This document shows positions 1 through 7,039 of a stretch of DNA of 8,355 nucleotides, piece after piece. Each line of letters opens with the position of its first letter. The first letter of the stretch is position 1. The notes below the pieces were generated by a model, which did not search any database, had not been told where the DNA came from, and saw only the letters and a program-made list of their open reading frames with translations. Both the position numbers and the translations under genes were made by a program. The stretch is taken from NCBI GenBank assembly GCA_012841765.1, contig DUUA01000121.1, positions 1 through 8,355 of the forward strand. The letters are read 5' to 3'. Source of the stretch: Acholeplasmataceae bacterium (GTDB lineage Bacteria > Bacillota_I > Bacilli_A > ML615J-28 > CAG-698).

Positions 1-2
1 AA

Positions 3-371
3 TTATTTAAAAATAGTCCAAATTAGATATCCAACTAAAGCTATCGATAAAACAAAGCCAACATATCCAAAGATATTACCAATATTCCTAAAAGGAACTA
101 ATTTAGTTTTACTTGGCTTTTTTTTCATATACCAAGCTAAAAAGCTAAAAATAAAAATAGGAAGCATAAGCGATAATATACCAAAAATAAATGTAAGTAT
201 TGGATTATCTATTAATGATGATTTATCTTTAGAATCCACAATAGGATCTTCTTTTTGAGTGTATTTTTTTAATTTCTCTAATACTGCTTGCTCCTCAAAA
301 CTAAATTCACATTTTTCACATTTAAGTGCTTCATCTTTATTATTATATCCACATCGTAAACATTTCTTCAT
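3..371 (-). CDS. Small zinc-ribbon membrane protein, function unknown
   Basis: Predicted 122-residue protein that I cannot assign to a characterised family. What is visible: an N-terminal zinc ribbon with two CxxC pairs (Cys4/Cys7 and Cys18/Cys21), a charged Lys/Glu/Asp-rich linker (about residues 26-55), then two hydrophobic segments (about 57-81 and 97-120) separated by a basic loop with KKKPSK. It is therefore probably a two-pass inner-membrane protein with a cytosolic zinc-binding head. The ribbon-plus-two-helix layout loosely recalls zinc-ribbon/DUF4190-type membrane proteins, but this is only a resemblance. The ATG lies two bases after the smpB TAA. No good Shine-Dalgarno precedes it (only weak AAAG-like purines), which suggests translation by reinitiation after smpB. 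The stop is TAA at the very edge of the window, so the gene is complete. A role linked to ribosome rescue is inferred from position only. Confidence 0.8.
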   Translation of the reverse strand: MKKCLRCGYNNKDEALKCEKCEFSFEEQAVLEKLKKYTQKEDPIVDSKDKSSLIDNPILTFIFGILSLMLPIFIFSFLAWYMKKKPSKTKLVPFRNIGNIFGYVGFVLSIALVGYLIWTIFK

Positions 372-373
372 AT

Positions 374-832
374 TTAATACCGATTCTTTAAATTTCTTTC
401 AATAGCTCGATGAGCATCTTTTCTTTTTAAATCATCTCTTTTATCGTAAAGTTTTTTGCCTTTTACAAGAGCAATTTCAACTTTAGCCATTCCTTCTGTA
501 AGATATACAGATAAAGGGATAATAGTTAATCCTTGTTCTTGTACTTTAGATTCAAGACGAATAATTTCTCGCTTATGAGCAAGAAGCTTTCTTTTTCGAG
601 TTTCTTCATGATTGTAGATATTACCTTTATCATACCTAGCAATATGCATTCCACCAACAAACAATTCTTTTCCTTCAATGAAGCAATAAGCTTCATTGAT
701 AGAAATCTTATGTTGTCTAACAGATTTTATTTCTGTACCTGTTAATACAATACCGCATTCAAATGTATCCAGAATAAAAAAATCATGATATGCTTTTTTA
801 TTTGTAGCGATGATTTTCTTTCCTGCGTTCAT
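374..832 (-). CDS. smpB: SsrA-binding protein SmpB
   Basis: SmpB binds tmRNA and brings it to ribosomes stalled on messages lacking a stop codon, so that the chain is tagged for proteolysis and the ribosome released. The 152-residue product has the usual family length and features: the opening KKIIATNKKAYHDFFI, the signature GIVLTGTEIKSVR (residues 27-39), the NHEETRKRKLLAHKREI stretch (about 74-90), and a highly basic C-terminal tail from about residue 124 that in this family enters the mRNA channel of the empty decoding site. The reading frame is open to 877 (GTG), but the ATG at 832 is chosen because GGAGG lies 8 nt upstream and the protein then begins where the family does. The gene starts inside rnr (35-nt overlap, different frame) and is followed after 2 nt by a zinc-ribbon membrane protein gene. 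The tmRNA gene is not in this window. Confidence 0.96.
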   Translation of the reverse strand: MNAGKKIIATNKKAYHDFFILDTFECGIVLTGTEIKSVRQHKISINEAYCFIEGKELFVGGMHIARYDKGNIYNHEETRKRKLLAHKREIIRLESKVQEQGLTIIPLSVYLTEGMAKVEIALVKGKKLYDKRDDLKRKDAHRAIERNLKNRY

Positions 833-2954
833 TTCGAGAACCTCCATAATTTCGTTTTTTATTAGTGGTTCTAGCACTCTTCGTATTTTTATTATACACT
901 ATTTCAAAGTTAATTTCACCTTTTTTCTTAATTGCTGAAACAACTTTTACTTGTAATTTATCGCCAATCTTATATGAGCCTTTGCCATTAACAGAAACAA
1001 TTGACATTTTTTGATCATCATATTTATATCCACGCATCTCTGAAAGTTTAACTAAGCCTTCAATTGCCCCTAAAACTTCAATAAACATTCCAAAAGAAGT
1101 AACTGAAGTAATAACACCACTATATTTAACTCCAATAAAGCCTTCCATATATTCTGCTTTTTTCATATCAATAACATCATATTCACAGTTCATAGCAGCT
1201 CTTTCTTGCTTTGATGATTGAGATGCTACATCGTCAATATATTCTTCCAAAGAATTAAGATTTGAAAAATCTGTTGTAAACAAATATTTTCTTATTAATC
1301 TATGAACTAATAAATCTGGATATCTTCTAATTGGCGAAGTAAAGTGAGTATAAATTAAACTAGATAACCCAAAATGGCCAATGTTATTTCGCGAATAAAT
1401 TGCTTTAGACATCATTCTTAATAATAATGAATTTAAAAATTTATCTTCTTCTTTAATAATGCCAATTAAATCTTGAACTTGAGAAGGTGTAATCTTCCTT
1501 ATTTTTTGTTTAATAGGATATCCAAATAATTTAATCACAGTTACAAAAGTATTAAGTCTATCTTCACTAGGTTCATCATGAACACGATAAATAAAAGGAA
1601 GTTTCATATTAGTAATCATTGTTGCAGTTGCTTCATTAGCGCAAATCATGAATGATTCAATAAATTTTTCACTTTCTTTTCTTTCTCTTTTTCTTATTTC
1701 AATAGGTTTACCTTTTTCATCAACAATAACCTCAGATTCAGGAATATCAAAATCAACAGATCCTCTTATGCCTCTCATCTTTTCTAAAATCTCAGAAAGT
1801 TCTTGCATTAAAAGTACATCGTTATATATATTGTTATACTTATTAATAGCTTTTTCATTTCCTTCTATTATTTCATTAATACTATCATAAGTCATTCTAT
1901 GTTTTGTTTTAATAACTGCTTCTTTTAAAACTGTATCAATAATTTTACCTTTATTATTAATTTCCATAATACAAGCAATCACAAGTTTATTTTCATTTTC
2001 ATTTAAACTACAAATATTATTACTAATTCTTTTTGGAAGCATAGGAATAACTCTATCTATTAAATAGACACTAGTTCCTCTTTTTAACGCTTCTTTATCT
2101 ATTTCACTATCTTTTGGAACATAGTAACTAACATCAGCAATATAAACACCTAGTTCATAATTACCATTCTTTAATTTTCTAATACTAACAGCATCATCTA
2201 AATCTTTAGCATCAGCTCCATCAATAGTAATAATAGTTCTATCTATAAACTCTCTTCTTTTAATTTCATTTGTTAAATCTTCAGATAAGTTATTTACTTC
2301 GTCTATAACTTCCTGAGGAAATTCAGCTTCAAAGCCATATTTCCTAGCAATAATAGTAATATCCATACCAATATCAGTTGAATTACCTATTACCTCTACA
2401 ACTTCACCTTCTAAGTAATCATTATTATAATTAATAATTTTACATCTTACAACTTGACCTTCTTTAACTTTTTCTAATTTATTAAAATGTAATGGTAAAA
2501 CAGTTTCATCACTTGCTAAAAGTAATTCTTTATTTTTTTGAACAACTTCCCCTATAATATATTTTAAATGTCTTTCTATTACTTCAATAATATGGGCTTC
2601 TTGTTTTTCATTTTTACTTTTATTTAAATAATCATGAATCGTAAATAACACTATATCTTTATCTAATGCTCCATTTAACTTTGTTTTAGGAACAAAAAAA
2701 TCTATTTCAAATCCTTCTGACTTTATAAAGCCATATCCATCTTTAGCAACACTTAATTTACCTTTAAATATTCCTGCTTGTTGATGGTTCAATAATCTTT
2801 CTTTTGATTTACTATAAAATACCTCTTTATCTTTTGCTAACTCATCAATTAAAATTTGACCGTTCTTTCCTAAGTTTAAAAGAGCAGTTAATTCTGAAAC
2901 AGTTAACGGCTGATATTTGGGGTTATTTATAATTTCTAATAATTTTTCTTTCAT
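798..2954 (-). CDS. rnr: Ribonuclease R (3'-5' exoribonuclease, RNase II/RNB family)
   Basis: RNase R degrades RNA from the 3' end, including structured RNA. In trans-translation it removes the faulty mRNA. The 718-residue product has the full family layout: a winged-helix-like N-terminus (about 1-60), a first cold-shock domain with AGIFKGKLSVAKDGYGFI (60-77), a second OB region (about 135-190), the RNB catalytic domain (about 230-560), an S1 domain (about 604-686) and a basic tail (about 690-718). Catalytic acidic residues are in DGADAKDLDDA (Asp245, Asp251, Asp253, Asp254). VIPMLPKRISNNICSL (302-317) and the SPIRRYPDLLVHR motif (540-552) are also present. The ATG has AGAGG 5 nt upstream. 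The last 35 nt overlap smpB. It lies 58 bp after secG, with a hairpin between them. No key residue appears missing. Confidence 0.97.
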   Translation of the reverse strand: MKEKLLEIINNPKYQPLTVSELTALLNLGKNGQILIDELAKDKEVFYSKSKERLLNHQQAGIFKGKLSVAKDGYGFIKSEGFEIDFFVPKTKLNGALDKDIVLFTIHDYLNKSKNEKQEAHIIEVIERHLKYIIGEVVQKNKELLLASDETVLPLHFNKLEKVKEGQVVRCKIINYNNDYLEGEVVEVIGNSTDIGMDITIIARKYGFEAEFPQEVIDEVNNLSEDLTNEIKRREFIDRTIITIDGADAKDLDDAVSIRKLKNGNYELGVYIADVSYYVPKDSEIDKEALKRGTSVYLIDRVIPMLPKRISNNICSLNENENKLVIACIMEINNKGKIIDTVLKEAVIKTKHRMTYDSINEIIEGNEKAINKYNNIYNDVLLMQELSEILEKMRGIRGSVDFDIPESEVIVDEKGKPIEIRKRERKESEKFIESFMICANEATATMITNMKLPFIYRVHDEPSEDRLNTFVTVIKLFGYPIKQKIRKITPSQVQDLIGIIKEEDKFLNSLLLRMMSKAIYSRNNIGHFGLSSLIYTHFTSPIRRYPDLLVHRLIRKYLFTTDFSNLNSLEEYIDDVASQSSKQERAAMNCEYDVIDMKKAEYMEGFIGVKYSGVITSVTSFGMFIEVLGAIEGLVKLSEMRGYKYDDQKMSIVSVNGKGSYKIGDKLQVKVVSAIKKKGEINFEIVYNKNTKSARTTNKKRNYGGSRNERRKENHRYK
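841..845 (-). promoter_or_regulatory. Ribosome binding site of smpB (inside rnr)
   Basis: GGAGG, 8 nt before the ATG at 830-832. It decides the smpB start over the upstream in-frame ATG (about 847) and GTG (877). It lies within the rnr coding region, contributing to a Gly-Gly pair in the RNase R tail. Confidence 0.85.
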
Positions 2955-2959
2955 TTATA

Positions 2960-2964
2960 CCTCT
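2960..2964 (-). promoter_or_regulatory. Ribosome binding site of rnr
   Basis: AGAGG within AAGAGGT, 5 nt upstream of the rnr ATG. It lies just downstream of the intergenic hairpin and is not part of its stem, so it stays accessible when the hairpin forms. Confidence 0.75.
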
Positions 2965-2974
2965 TGTGCTAATT

Positions 2975-3002
2975 AAAAAGGTCTGTATGCTACAGACCTT
3001 TT
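2975..3002 (-). terminator. Hairpin between secG and rnr: intrinsic terminator or rnr leader stem
   Basis: Perfect 12-bp inverted repeat (2976-2987 with 2991-3002) around a 3-nt loop. On the minus strand it reads AAAAGGTCTGTA, loop GCA, TACAGACCTTTT, followed by one more T and then AATTAG. It begins 10 nt after the secG stop, which fits an intrinsic terminator for secG with a short U-tract. The A-run on the other side makes it nearly symmetrical. It lies only about 21 nt before the rnr start, so readthrough or a promoter in the secG 3' end is needed for rnr. It could instead be the 5' stem-loop of the rnr message (see the promoter at 3012-3041). Confidence 0.75.
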
Positions 3003-3011
3003 AATAATACT

Positions 3012-3041
3012 ATTATATTCTTTTAACAAAAAACGCAGCAA
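3012..3041 (-). promoter_or_regulatory. Possible rnr promoter in the 3' end of secG
   Basis: A perfect -10 TATAAT at 3012-3017, overlapping the secG stop codon, with a weak -35 TTGCTG at 3036-3041 and an 18-bp spacer. Transcription would begin near 3003-3006, directly at the base of the secG-rnr hairpin. The -35 matches consensus at only three positions and TATAAT is easily met by chance in such AT-rich DNA, so this is tentative. Confidence 0.35.
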
Positions 3042-3246
3042 GAATTGCTAAAATAAAGAAAGAAACTGAAAGGACAGCAATTACTCTGCTAATCCAAACA
3101 TCAAGTCCTCGTTCTTTTTTGTTAGCGAACAACTCAGATTTACGTCCCGTAAATGCTTGAGATGCATCCTCATTTGATCTTTGTAAAATTATAATAGAAA
3201 TTAATAAGACTGAAACAACTAATAATAAAATATCTACAATTTGCAT
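3013..3246 (-). CDS. secG: Preprotein translocase subunit SecG
   Basis: SecG is the small accessory subunit of the SecYEG channel in the cytoplasmic membrane and assists SecA-driven protein export. The 77-residue product has the family's usual size and topology: a first membrane helix (about 3-21), a polar cytosolic loop (about 22-52) and a second helix (about 54-74). Family-like features are the ILQRSNEDASQAFTGRKSELF stretch after helix 1, corresponding to the conserved LLQ...GG...LFG region, although the typical glycine-rich loop is reduced. The ATG is preceded by GGAGG 4 nt upstream and by a strong promoter (3294-3322). It is the first gene of a secG-rnr-smpB set, a grouping known in other Bacillota. 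A hairpin follows the stop by 10 nt and may limit readthrough into rnr. Confidence 0.92.
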   Translation of the reverse strand: MQIVDILLLVVSVLLISIIILQRSNEDASQAFTGRKSELFANKKERGLDVWISRVIAVLSVSFFILAILAAFFVKRI

Positions 3247-3250
3247 AATT

Positions 3251-3255
3251 CCTCC
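3251..3255 (-). promoter_or_regulatory. Ribosome binding site of secG
   Basis: GGAGG, 4 nt before the secG ATG at 3244-3246. The spacing is short but the match is strong, and no other in-frame start lies nearby. Confidence 0.75.
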
Positions 3256-3293
3256 GTTGATGTTATATACACCTTTACTAATAAGCTTAATAC

Positions 3294-3322
3294 ATTATAA
3301 CATATTAACATTATAAAATCAA
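3294..3322 (-). promoter_or_regulatory. Promoter of secG (sigma-A type, extended -10)
   Basis: A -35 TTGATT (3317-3322), 17-bp spacer (3300-3316) and -10 TATAAT (3294-3299) with the extended TG one base upstream (TGTTATAAT). The predicted start is near 3287, giving a leader of about 40 nt before secG, with GGAGG at 3251-3255. It lies immediately after the lon terminator, so the secG transcript is likely separate from lon. Confidence 0.8.
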
Positions 3323-3335
3323 ACATTTTATTTTT

Positions 3336-3365
3336 AAAAAAGTCCAAAGTTCGAACTTTGGACTT
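3336..3365 (-). terminator. Intrinsic terminator of lon
   Basis: A perfect 26-bp palindrome (3340-3365) forms an 11-bp stem, AAGTCCAAAGT with ACTTTGGACTT, around a TCGA loop. On the minus strand the stem runs into six Ts. It starts 5 nt after the lon TAA. Its position before the secG promoter makes it a clear end of the lon transcript. Confidence 0.88.
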
Positions 3366-3370
3366 AAACT

Positions 3371-5689
3371 TTATATTAAAGCATTTTTAAATACTTCATC
3401 CAAATTAGATACTAAAATTATATTTAATGTTTTCTTAACAGTGTCAGGAATATCAACAATATCTTTCTCATTTTCTCGAGGAATCAAAATAGTTTTAAGA
3501 CCAGATCTACCAGCAGCAATTGATTTTTCTTTCAACCCACCTATTGGTAATACTCTTCCTCTTAAAGTAACTTCCCCAGTCATTCCAACATCATGTTTAA
3601 CTTTTCTTTTAGTAAATGCAGATGTAATAGCAGTTGCAATTGTAACTCCAGCTGAAGGTCCATCTTTTGGAACAGCTCCTTCTGGAATATGAATATGTAA
3701 ATCAGTATCTTCAAATAATTTAGCGTCAATTCCTAAATGTTTCGAATTAGATTTAACATAACTAAATGCAGCTTGCGCTGATTCTTTCATAACATCTCCA
3801 AGTTGCCCTGTTAGAAGAATTTTTCCAGTTCCTTTATAATAAGTTACTTCAATTGATAAAGTATCTCCACCATATTGAGTATATGCAAGTCCTGTTACAA
3901 CGCCAATTTGATCTTCAAGTCCAGCTATGTTATAAAAATACATTGGTTTCCCTAAATATGTCTCTAAATCATCTTTTGTAATAACAATTTCATCTAATTT
4001 TTCCATTAATATTTTTTTAATTGATTTTCTAATTAAACTACTAATCATTCTCTCTAATTGACGAACTCCTGCTTCTTTAGTATATTCTTGAATAACTCTA
4101 ATTAAAGCATCATCTTTAAGATTAAATTTACTACTATCAAGCCCATTTAACTCTAACTGTTTTGACAGTAAATGTCTTTTAGCAATCTCAAATTTTTCAA
4201 ATTCAGTATAACTAGATATTTCAACAATCTCTAATCTATCTCTTAATGCATAAGGAATATTTTCTAAATAGTTAGCAGTCGCAATAAAGAAGACATTTGA
4301 TAAATCATATGGTTCTTCTAAATAATGGTCACTAAAATATTTGTTTTGTTCTGAGTCTAACACTTCAAGCATTGCAGATGCTGGATCTCCTCGATAGTCA
4401 CTTGATAATTTATCAATCTCATCAAGCAAGAAAACTGGATTCATGACTCCTGCTCTTTGCATTCCTTGTAAAATTCTTCCAGGTAACGCTCCGATATATG
4501 TTCTTCTATGACCTCTTATCTCGGATTCATCTTTAACTCCTCCAAGTGATTGTTTCACAAATTCTTTATTTAAAGATTTAGCAATTGATCTTGCTAGAGA
4601 AGTTTTACCAACTCCCGGAGGACCTACTAAACATAAAATAGAAGATGGATTCTTCTGTGTCAATATATGAACAGCGATATATTCTAATATTCTATCTTTT
4701 ACAATATCAAGACCATAATGATCAATATCAAGTTGTTTTTGAGCCTTGTTTAAATCACGCGCTTCTTTTGTCTTTTTGGACCAAGGAAGACTAACAACAA
4801 AATCTAAATATGTTTTAGAAATTGTGCTTTCGGCACTTGCTGGATTCATAGTATTATAACGTTTAAGCTCATTTAAAGCTGTATCTTCCATTGTTTTGGG
4901 CATCTTTGCAGCCAAAATTTTCTTTCTCAGTTTTTCAACATCGACATCTTTAATAGCTCTGTCTCCTAATTCATCTTGAATTGCTCGCATTTTTTCTCTT
5001 AAATAATATTCTTTTTGCCCTTCATTAATAGATTCTCTAACTTTTTGTTCTATACCATCTTCAATATTTTTAAAATATTGTGCTTTCTTTAAATCTTCTA
5101 AAATGAATACTATTCTTTCATCAATATTACTTGTTTTAAGATATTTGAATTTATGACTTACATCCATTGGCATATTAAAAGCAAGTATATCAACTAACTG
5201 ATCTCCAGTTACTCCTTTAGAAATAAACTTTACAATATTACTGTTTGGAGCAAATAGTTTTTGTGAATTATCTTTTAATTCATCAATTATTAATTTAACT
5301 CCAGCTATTTCTTTATCTGGGTCAGATGAATAAGCGGGCATCGATACTATATCAGCCATCCATGTTCCATCAACTTCAACAATCCCTTTTATTTTACATC
5401 TTGTAATAACAGAAATTTTGACACTATGTATATCTTTTTGTTCCATATCATAAATAATACGACCAATAACACCTATCTTTTCAACATCATCAAATGTTGG
5501 TTCTTCTGTTTTAGTATCTGTTTGCACTAAAATAGCAATCATCTTATCGTTATCAGCAGCCTTTTTTAAAGCATTAAGAGATTTAACGCGGCCTACATCT
5601 ACCTTTATCTCATTATTAGGTAAAGGGACAATTCCACGTATAGGAAATGCAGGTAATATAGCTCTTTCAACATCGTGATTATTAAACAT
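3371..5689 (-). CDS. lon: ATP-dependent protease Lon (LonA, S16 family)
   Basis: LonA is a soluble hexameric AAA+ serine protease that unfolds and degrades damaged and selected regulatory proteins. The 772-residue product is full length for the family. Domains from the ATG: N-terminal substrate-binding domain (about 10-205), coiled-coil linker (about 205-300), AAA+ module with Walker A GPPGVGKTS (about 356-364) and Walker B VFLLDEIDK (419-427), and the C-terminal protease domain with catalytic Ser679 in PKDGPSAG and Lys722 in GGLKEKS. No membrane segments are seen, so it is LonA rather than LonB. The frame is open to a GTG at 5698, but that codon overlaps the Shine-Dalgarno. The ATG at 5689 sits 8 nt after GGAGG and is preferred. 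It has its own promoter and terminator, so it is probably transcribed alone, downstream of tig-clpX. Confidence 0.97.
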   Translation of the reverse strand: MFNNHDVERAILPAFPIRGIVPLPNNEIKVDVGRVKSLNALKKAADNDKMIAILVQTDTKTEEPTFDDVEKIGVIGRIIYDMEQKDIHSVKISVITRCKIKGIVEVDGTWMADIVSMPAYSSDPDKEIAGVKLIIDELKDNSQKLFAPNSNIVKFISKGVTGDQLVDILAFNMPMDVSHKFKYLKTSNIDERIVFILEDLKKAQYFKNIEDGIEQKVRESINEGQKEYYLREKMRAIQDELGDRAIKDVDVEKLRKKILAAKMPKTMEDTALNELKRYNTMNPASAESTISKTYLDFVVSLPWSKKTKEARDLNKAQKQLDIDHYGLDIVKDRILEYIAVHILTQKNPSSILCLVGPPGVGKTSLARSIAKSLNKEFVKQSLGGVKDESEIRGHRRTYIGALPGRILQGMQRAGVMNPVFLLDEIDKLSSDYRGDPASAMLEVLDSEQNKYFSDHYLEEPYDLSNVFFIATANYLENIPYALRDRLEIVEISSYTEFEKFEIAKRHLLSKQLELNGLDSSKFNLKDDALIRVIQEYTKEAGVRQLERMISSLIRKSIKKILMEKLDEIVITKDDLETYLGKPMYFYNIAGLEDQIGVVTGLAYTQYGGDTLSIEVTYYKGTGKILLTGQLGDVMKESAQAAFSYVKSNSKHLGIDAKLFEDTDLHIHIPEGAVPKDGPSAGVTIATAITSAFTKRKVKHDVGMTGEVTLRGRVLPIGGLKEKSIAAGRSGLKTILIPRENEKDIVDIPDTVKKTLNIILVSNLDEVFKNALI

Positions 5690-5694
5690 AATAT

Positions 5695-5704
5695 TCACCT
5701 CCTT
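5695..5704 (-). promoter_or_regulatory. Ribosome binding site of lon
   Basis: AAGGAGGTGA, a near-perfect anti-16S match, with GGAGG (5698-5702) 8 nt before the ATG at 5687-5689. The in-frame GTG at 5696-5698 is part of this site, which rules it out as the start. Confidence 0.88.
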
Positions 5705-5729
5705 ATATATTTTTTATTACTATATACAT

Positions 5730-5735
5730 ATTATA
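5730..5735 (-). promoter_or_regulatory. Promoter -10 element of lon (extended -10)
   Basis: TATAAT preceded by TGG (TTTGGTATAAT), giving an extended -10. No convincing -35 is found at 16-18 bp. The predicted start is near 5723, with a leader of about 34 nt. A 7-bp inverted repeat, AAATAAT and ATTATTT, at 5738-5755 lies directly upstream, in the spacer region. Confidence 0.65.
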
Positions 5736-5785
5736 CCAAATAATCTTAATTATTTCTTTAATAAGTATATTTAAACTATTTGTTA

Positions 5786-5816
5786 GAAAATGCCTAAGCT
5801 TCCTTAGGCAATTTTC
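5786..5816 (-). terminator. Terminator-like hairpin overlapping the clpX stop codon
   Basis: An 8-bp perfect stem, TGCCTAAG (5803-5810 on the minus strand) with CTTAGGCA (5791-5798), around a 4-nt loop. It can be lengthened by flanking A and T runs with one bulged base. The 3' arm is followed by TTTTC, a short U-tract. The clpX TAA (5804-5806) is inside the 5' arm, as is its last Ala codon. It probably ends the tig-clpX transcript, though the short U-tract may allow readthrough to lon. Confidence 0.7.
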
Positions 5817-7027
5817 TTTTCCTTGTATGTTAACTTTGGAGCTGCATTTTTAGTGATAACTCCTTTAGTAATCGCACACTTAACGATATCTTTTTTATCA
5901 GGTAAATGATACATAATATCTAACAATACTTTTTCAATAATAGCTCTTAACCCTCTTGCTCCAGTTTTTTCTGCTTGAGCAATTTTAGCTATTTCTTCTA
6001 AAGCATCTTTGTTAAAAGAAAGAATCATATCTTCCATAGAAAACATTCTTTGATATTGTTTAATAATAGCATTTTTAGGTTTTGTTAGTATCTTAATCAA
6101 GTATTCAACAGACAAATCTTCTAAAGATGCGATTATCGGTAGTCTTCCTACTAATTCTGGAATAATACCAAATTTCTTAATATCATCATGAATAACTTTT
6201 TTATATAAATCTTCTTCTTCAATACTATTTAAAAAGTCTTGATTAAAACCAATTTGCTTTTTACCTAATCGATTTTTTACAACATCATTCATACCTTCAA
6301 AACTACCACCACAAATGAATAATACATTTGTTGTATCAAAAGCTATATATTCTTGTTCCGGATGTTTTCTACCGCCTGCAGGTGGAACATTAGCGACAGT
6401 TCCTTCTAAAATCTTTAAAAGTGCTTGTTGAACACCTTCTCCAGAAACATCTCTAGTAATGGAAGGATTATCACTTTTCCGTCCAATTTTATCTAACTCA
6501 TCTAAATATATAATACCTTTTTGGGCTTTACCAATATTATAATCTGCTGCTTGAATTAATCTTAATAAAACATTTTCAACATCTTCACCTACATAACCAG
6601 CTTCAGTTAAAGTTGTCGCATCAGCAATTGCAAATGGTACATCTAAAACTTTTGCCAATGTTTTAGCAAGTAAAGTTTTACCTGTCCCAGTCGGACCAAT
6701 TAATAAAATATTACTCTTTTCAATGTCTATTTCACTATCTTCATATAAGTTATTTACAACTCTTTTGTAATGATTATATACTGCTACTGATAAAATCTTT
6801 TTTGCATGATCTTGGCCAACAATATACTCATCAAGTTTTTCTTTAATTTCTCTTGGAGTAAGATTTAACTCAAATTTTTCATCAACATTAATTTCTTTAT
6901 TCATCTCAACTATTTGATGACATAATTCAATACAAGAAGGACAAATATAAGCATCATCACCTTCAATTAAAAATCTATCATCATCTTCTGGCAACCCGCA
7001 AAAAGAACATAATTTCTCTTCGGTCAT
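5804..7027 (-). CDS. clpX: ATP-dependent Clp protease ATP-binding subunit ClpX
   Basis: ClpX is a hexameric AAA+ unfoldase that feeds proteins, including SsrA-tagged ones, to the ClpP peptidase. The 407-residue product is normal length. From the ATG: a four-cysteine zinc-binding domain (Cys7, Cys10, Cys29, Cys32), Walker A GPTGTGKT (111-118), pore loop GYVGED (144-149), Walker [10 protein letters not shown] (about 172-180), the ClpX signature [19 protein letters not shown] (192-210), the RKH pore loop (220-222), the ClpP-docking tripeptide IGF (259-261), an Arg finger in ELVGR (Arg295) and sensor 2 GAR (356-358). The docking loop implies that a ClpP partner exists elsewhere in the genome. The GTG at 7036 lies in the Shine-Dalgarno, so the ATG at 7027 is used. 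It follows tig by 10 nt, with its ribosome site overlapping the tig stop. Confidence 0.97.
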   Translation of the reverse strand: MTEEKLCSFCGLPEDDDRFLIEGDDAYICPSCIELCHQIVEMNKEINVDEKFELNLTPREIKEKLDEYIVGQDHAKKILSVAVYNHYKRVVNNLYEDSEIDIEKSNILLIGPTGTGKTLLAKTLAKVLDVPFAIADATTLTEAGYVGEDVENVLLRLIQAADYNIGKAQKGIIYLDELDKIGRKSDNPSITRDVSGEGVQQALLKILEGTVANVPPAGGRKHPEQEYIAFDTTNVLFICGGSFEGMNDVVKNRLGKKQIGFNQDFLNSIEEEDLYKKVIHDDIKKFGIIPELVGRLPIIASLEDLSVEYLIKILTKPKNAIIKQYQRMFSMEDMILSFNKDALEEIAKIAQAEKTGARGLRAIIEKVLLDIMYHLPDKKDIVKCAITKGVITKNAAPKLTYKEKKIA

Positions 7028-7032
7028 TTTAT

Positions 7033-7039
7033 CCACCTT
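7033..7039 (-). promoter_or_regulatory. Ribosome binding site of clpX overlapping the tig stop
   Basis: AAGGTGG, 5 nt upstream of the clpX ATG at 7025-7027. Its first two bases belong to the tig TAA (7038-7040), so terminating tig ribosomes are placed at the clpX start, consistent with translational coupling. The in-frame GTG at 7034-7036 lies inside this site and is rejected as a start. Confidence 0.8.

Noticed and set aside
1..376. tmRNA (ssrA) downstream of smpB, as seen in some Bacillota
   Set aside because: The region is filled by the zinc-ribbon coding sequence and I see no tRNA-like ends. ssrA may lie beyond the window.
533..745. Plus-strand open frame of about 70 codons, and similar plus-strand frames at 1648-1890, 3441-3692, 7341-7550 and 7453-7653
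   Set aside because: All lie antisense inside well-supported conserved genes, have low-complexity Phe/Ser/Ile-rich translations, and match no family I recognise.
872..879. TAGCACTC resembling half of a CIRCE heat-shock operator
   Set aside because: It lies inside rnr coding sequence and there is no matching GAGTGCTA arm after a 9-nt spacer.
3310..3315. A second TATAAT upstream of secG
   Set aside because: The hexamer 17 bp upstream (TTTAAA) is weak and lies in the lon terminator U-tract. The downstream TATAAT has both a -35 and an extended -10.
3313..3331. AT-only inverted repeat (ATAAAAT, ATTTTAT) over the secG -35
   Set aside because: Made only of A and T in a very AT-rich spacer, so chance is likely. 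No known operator is matched.
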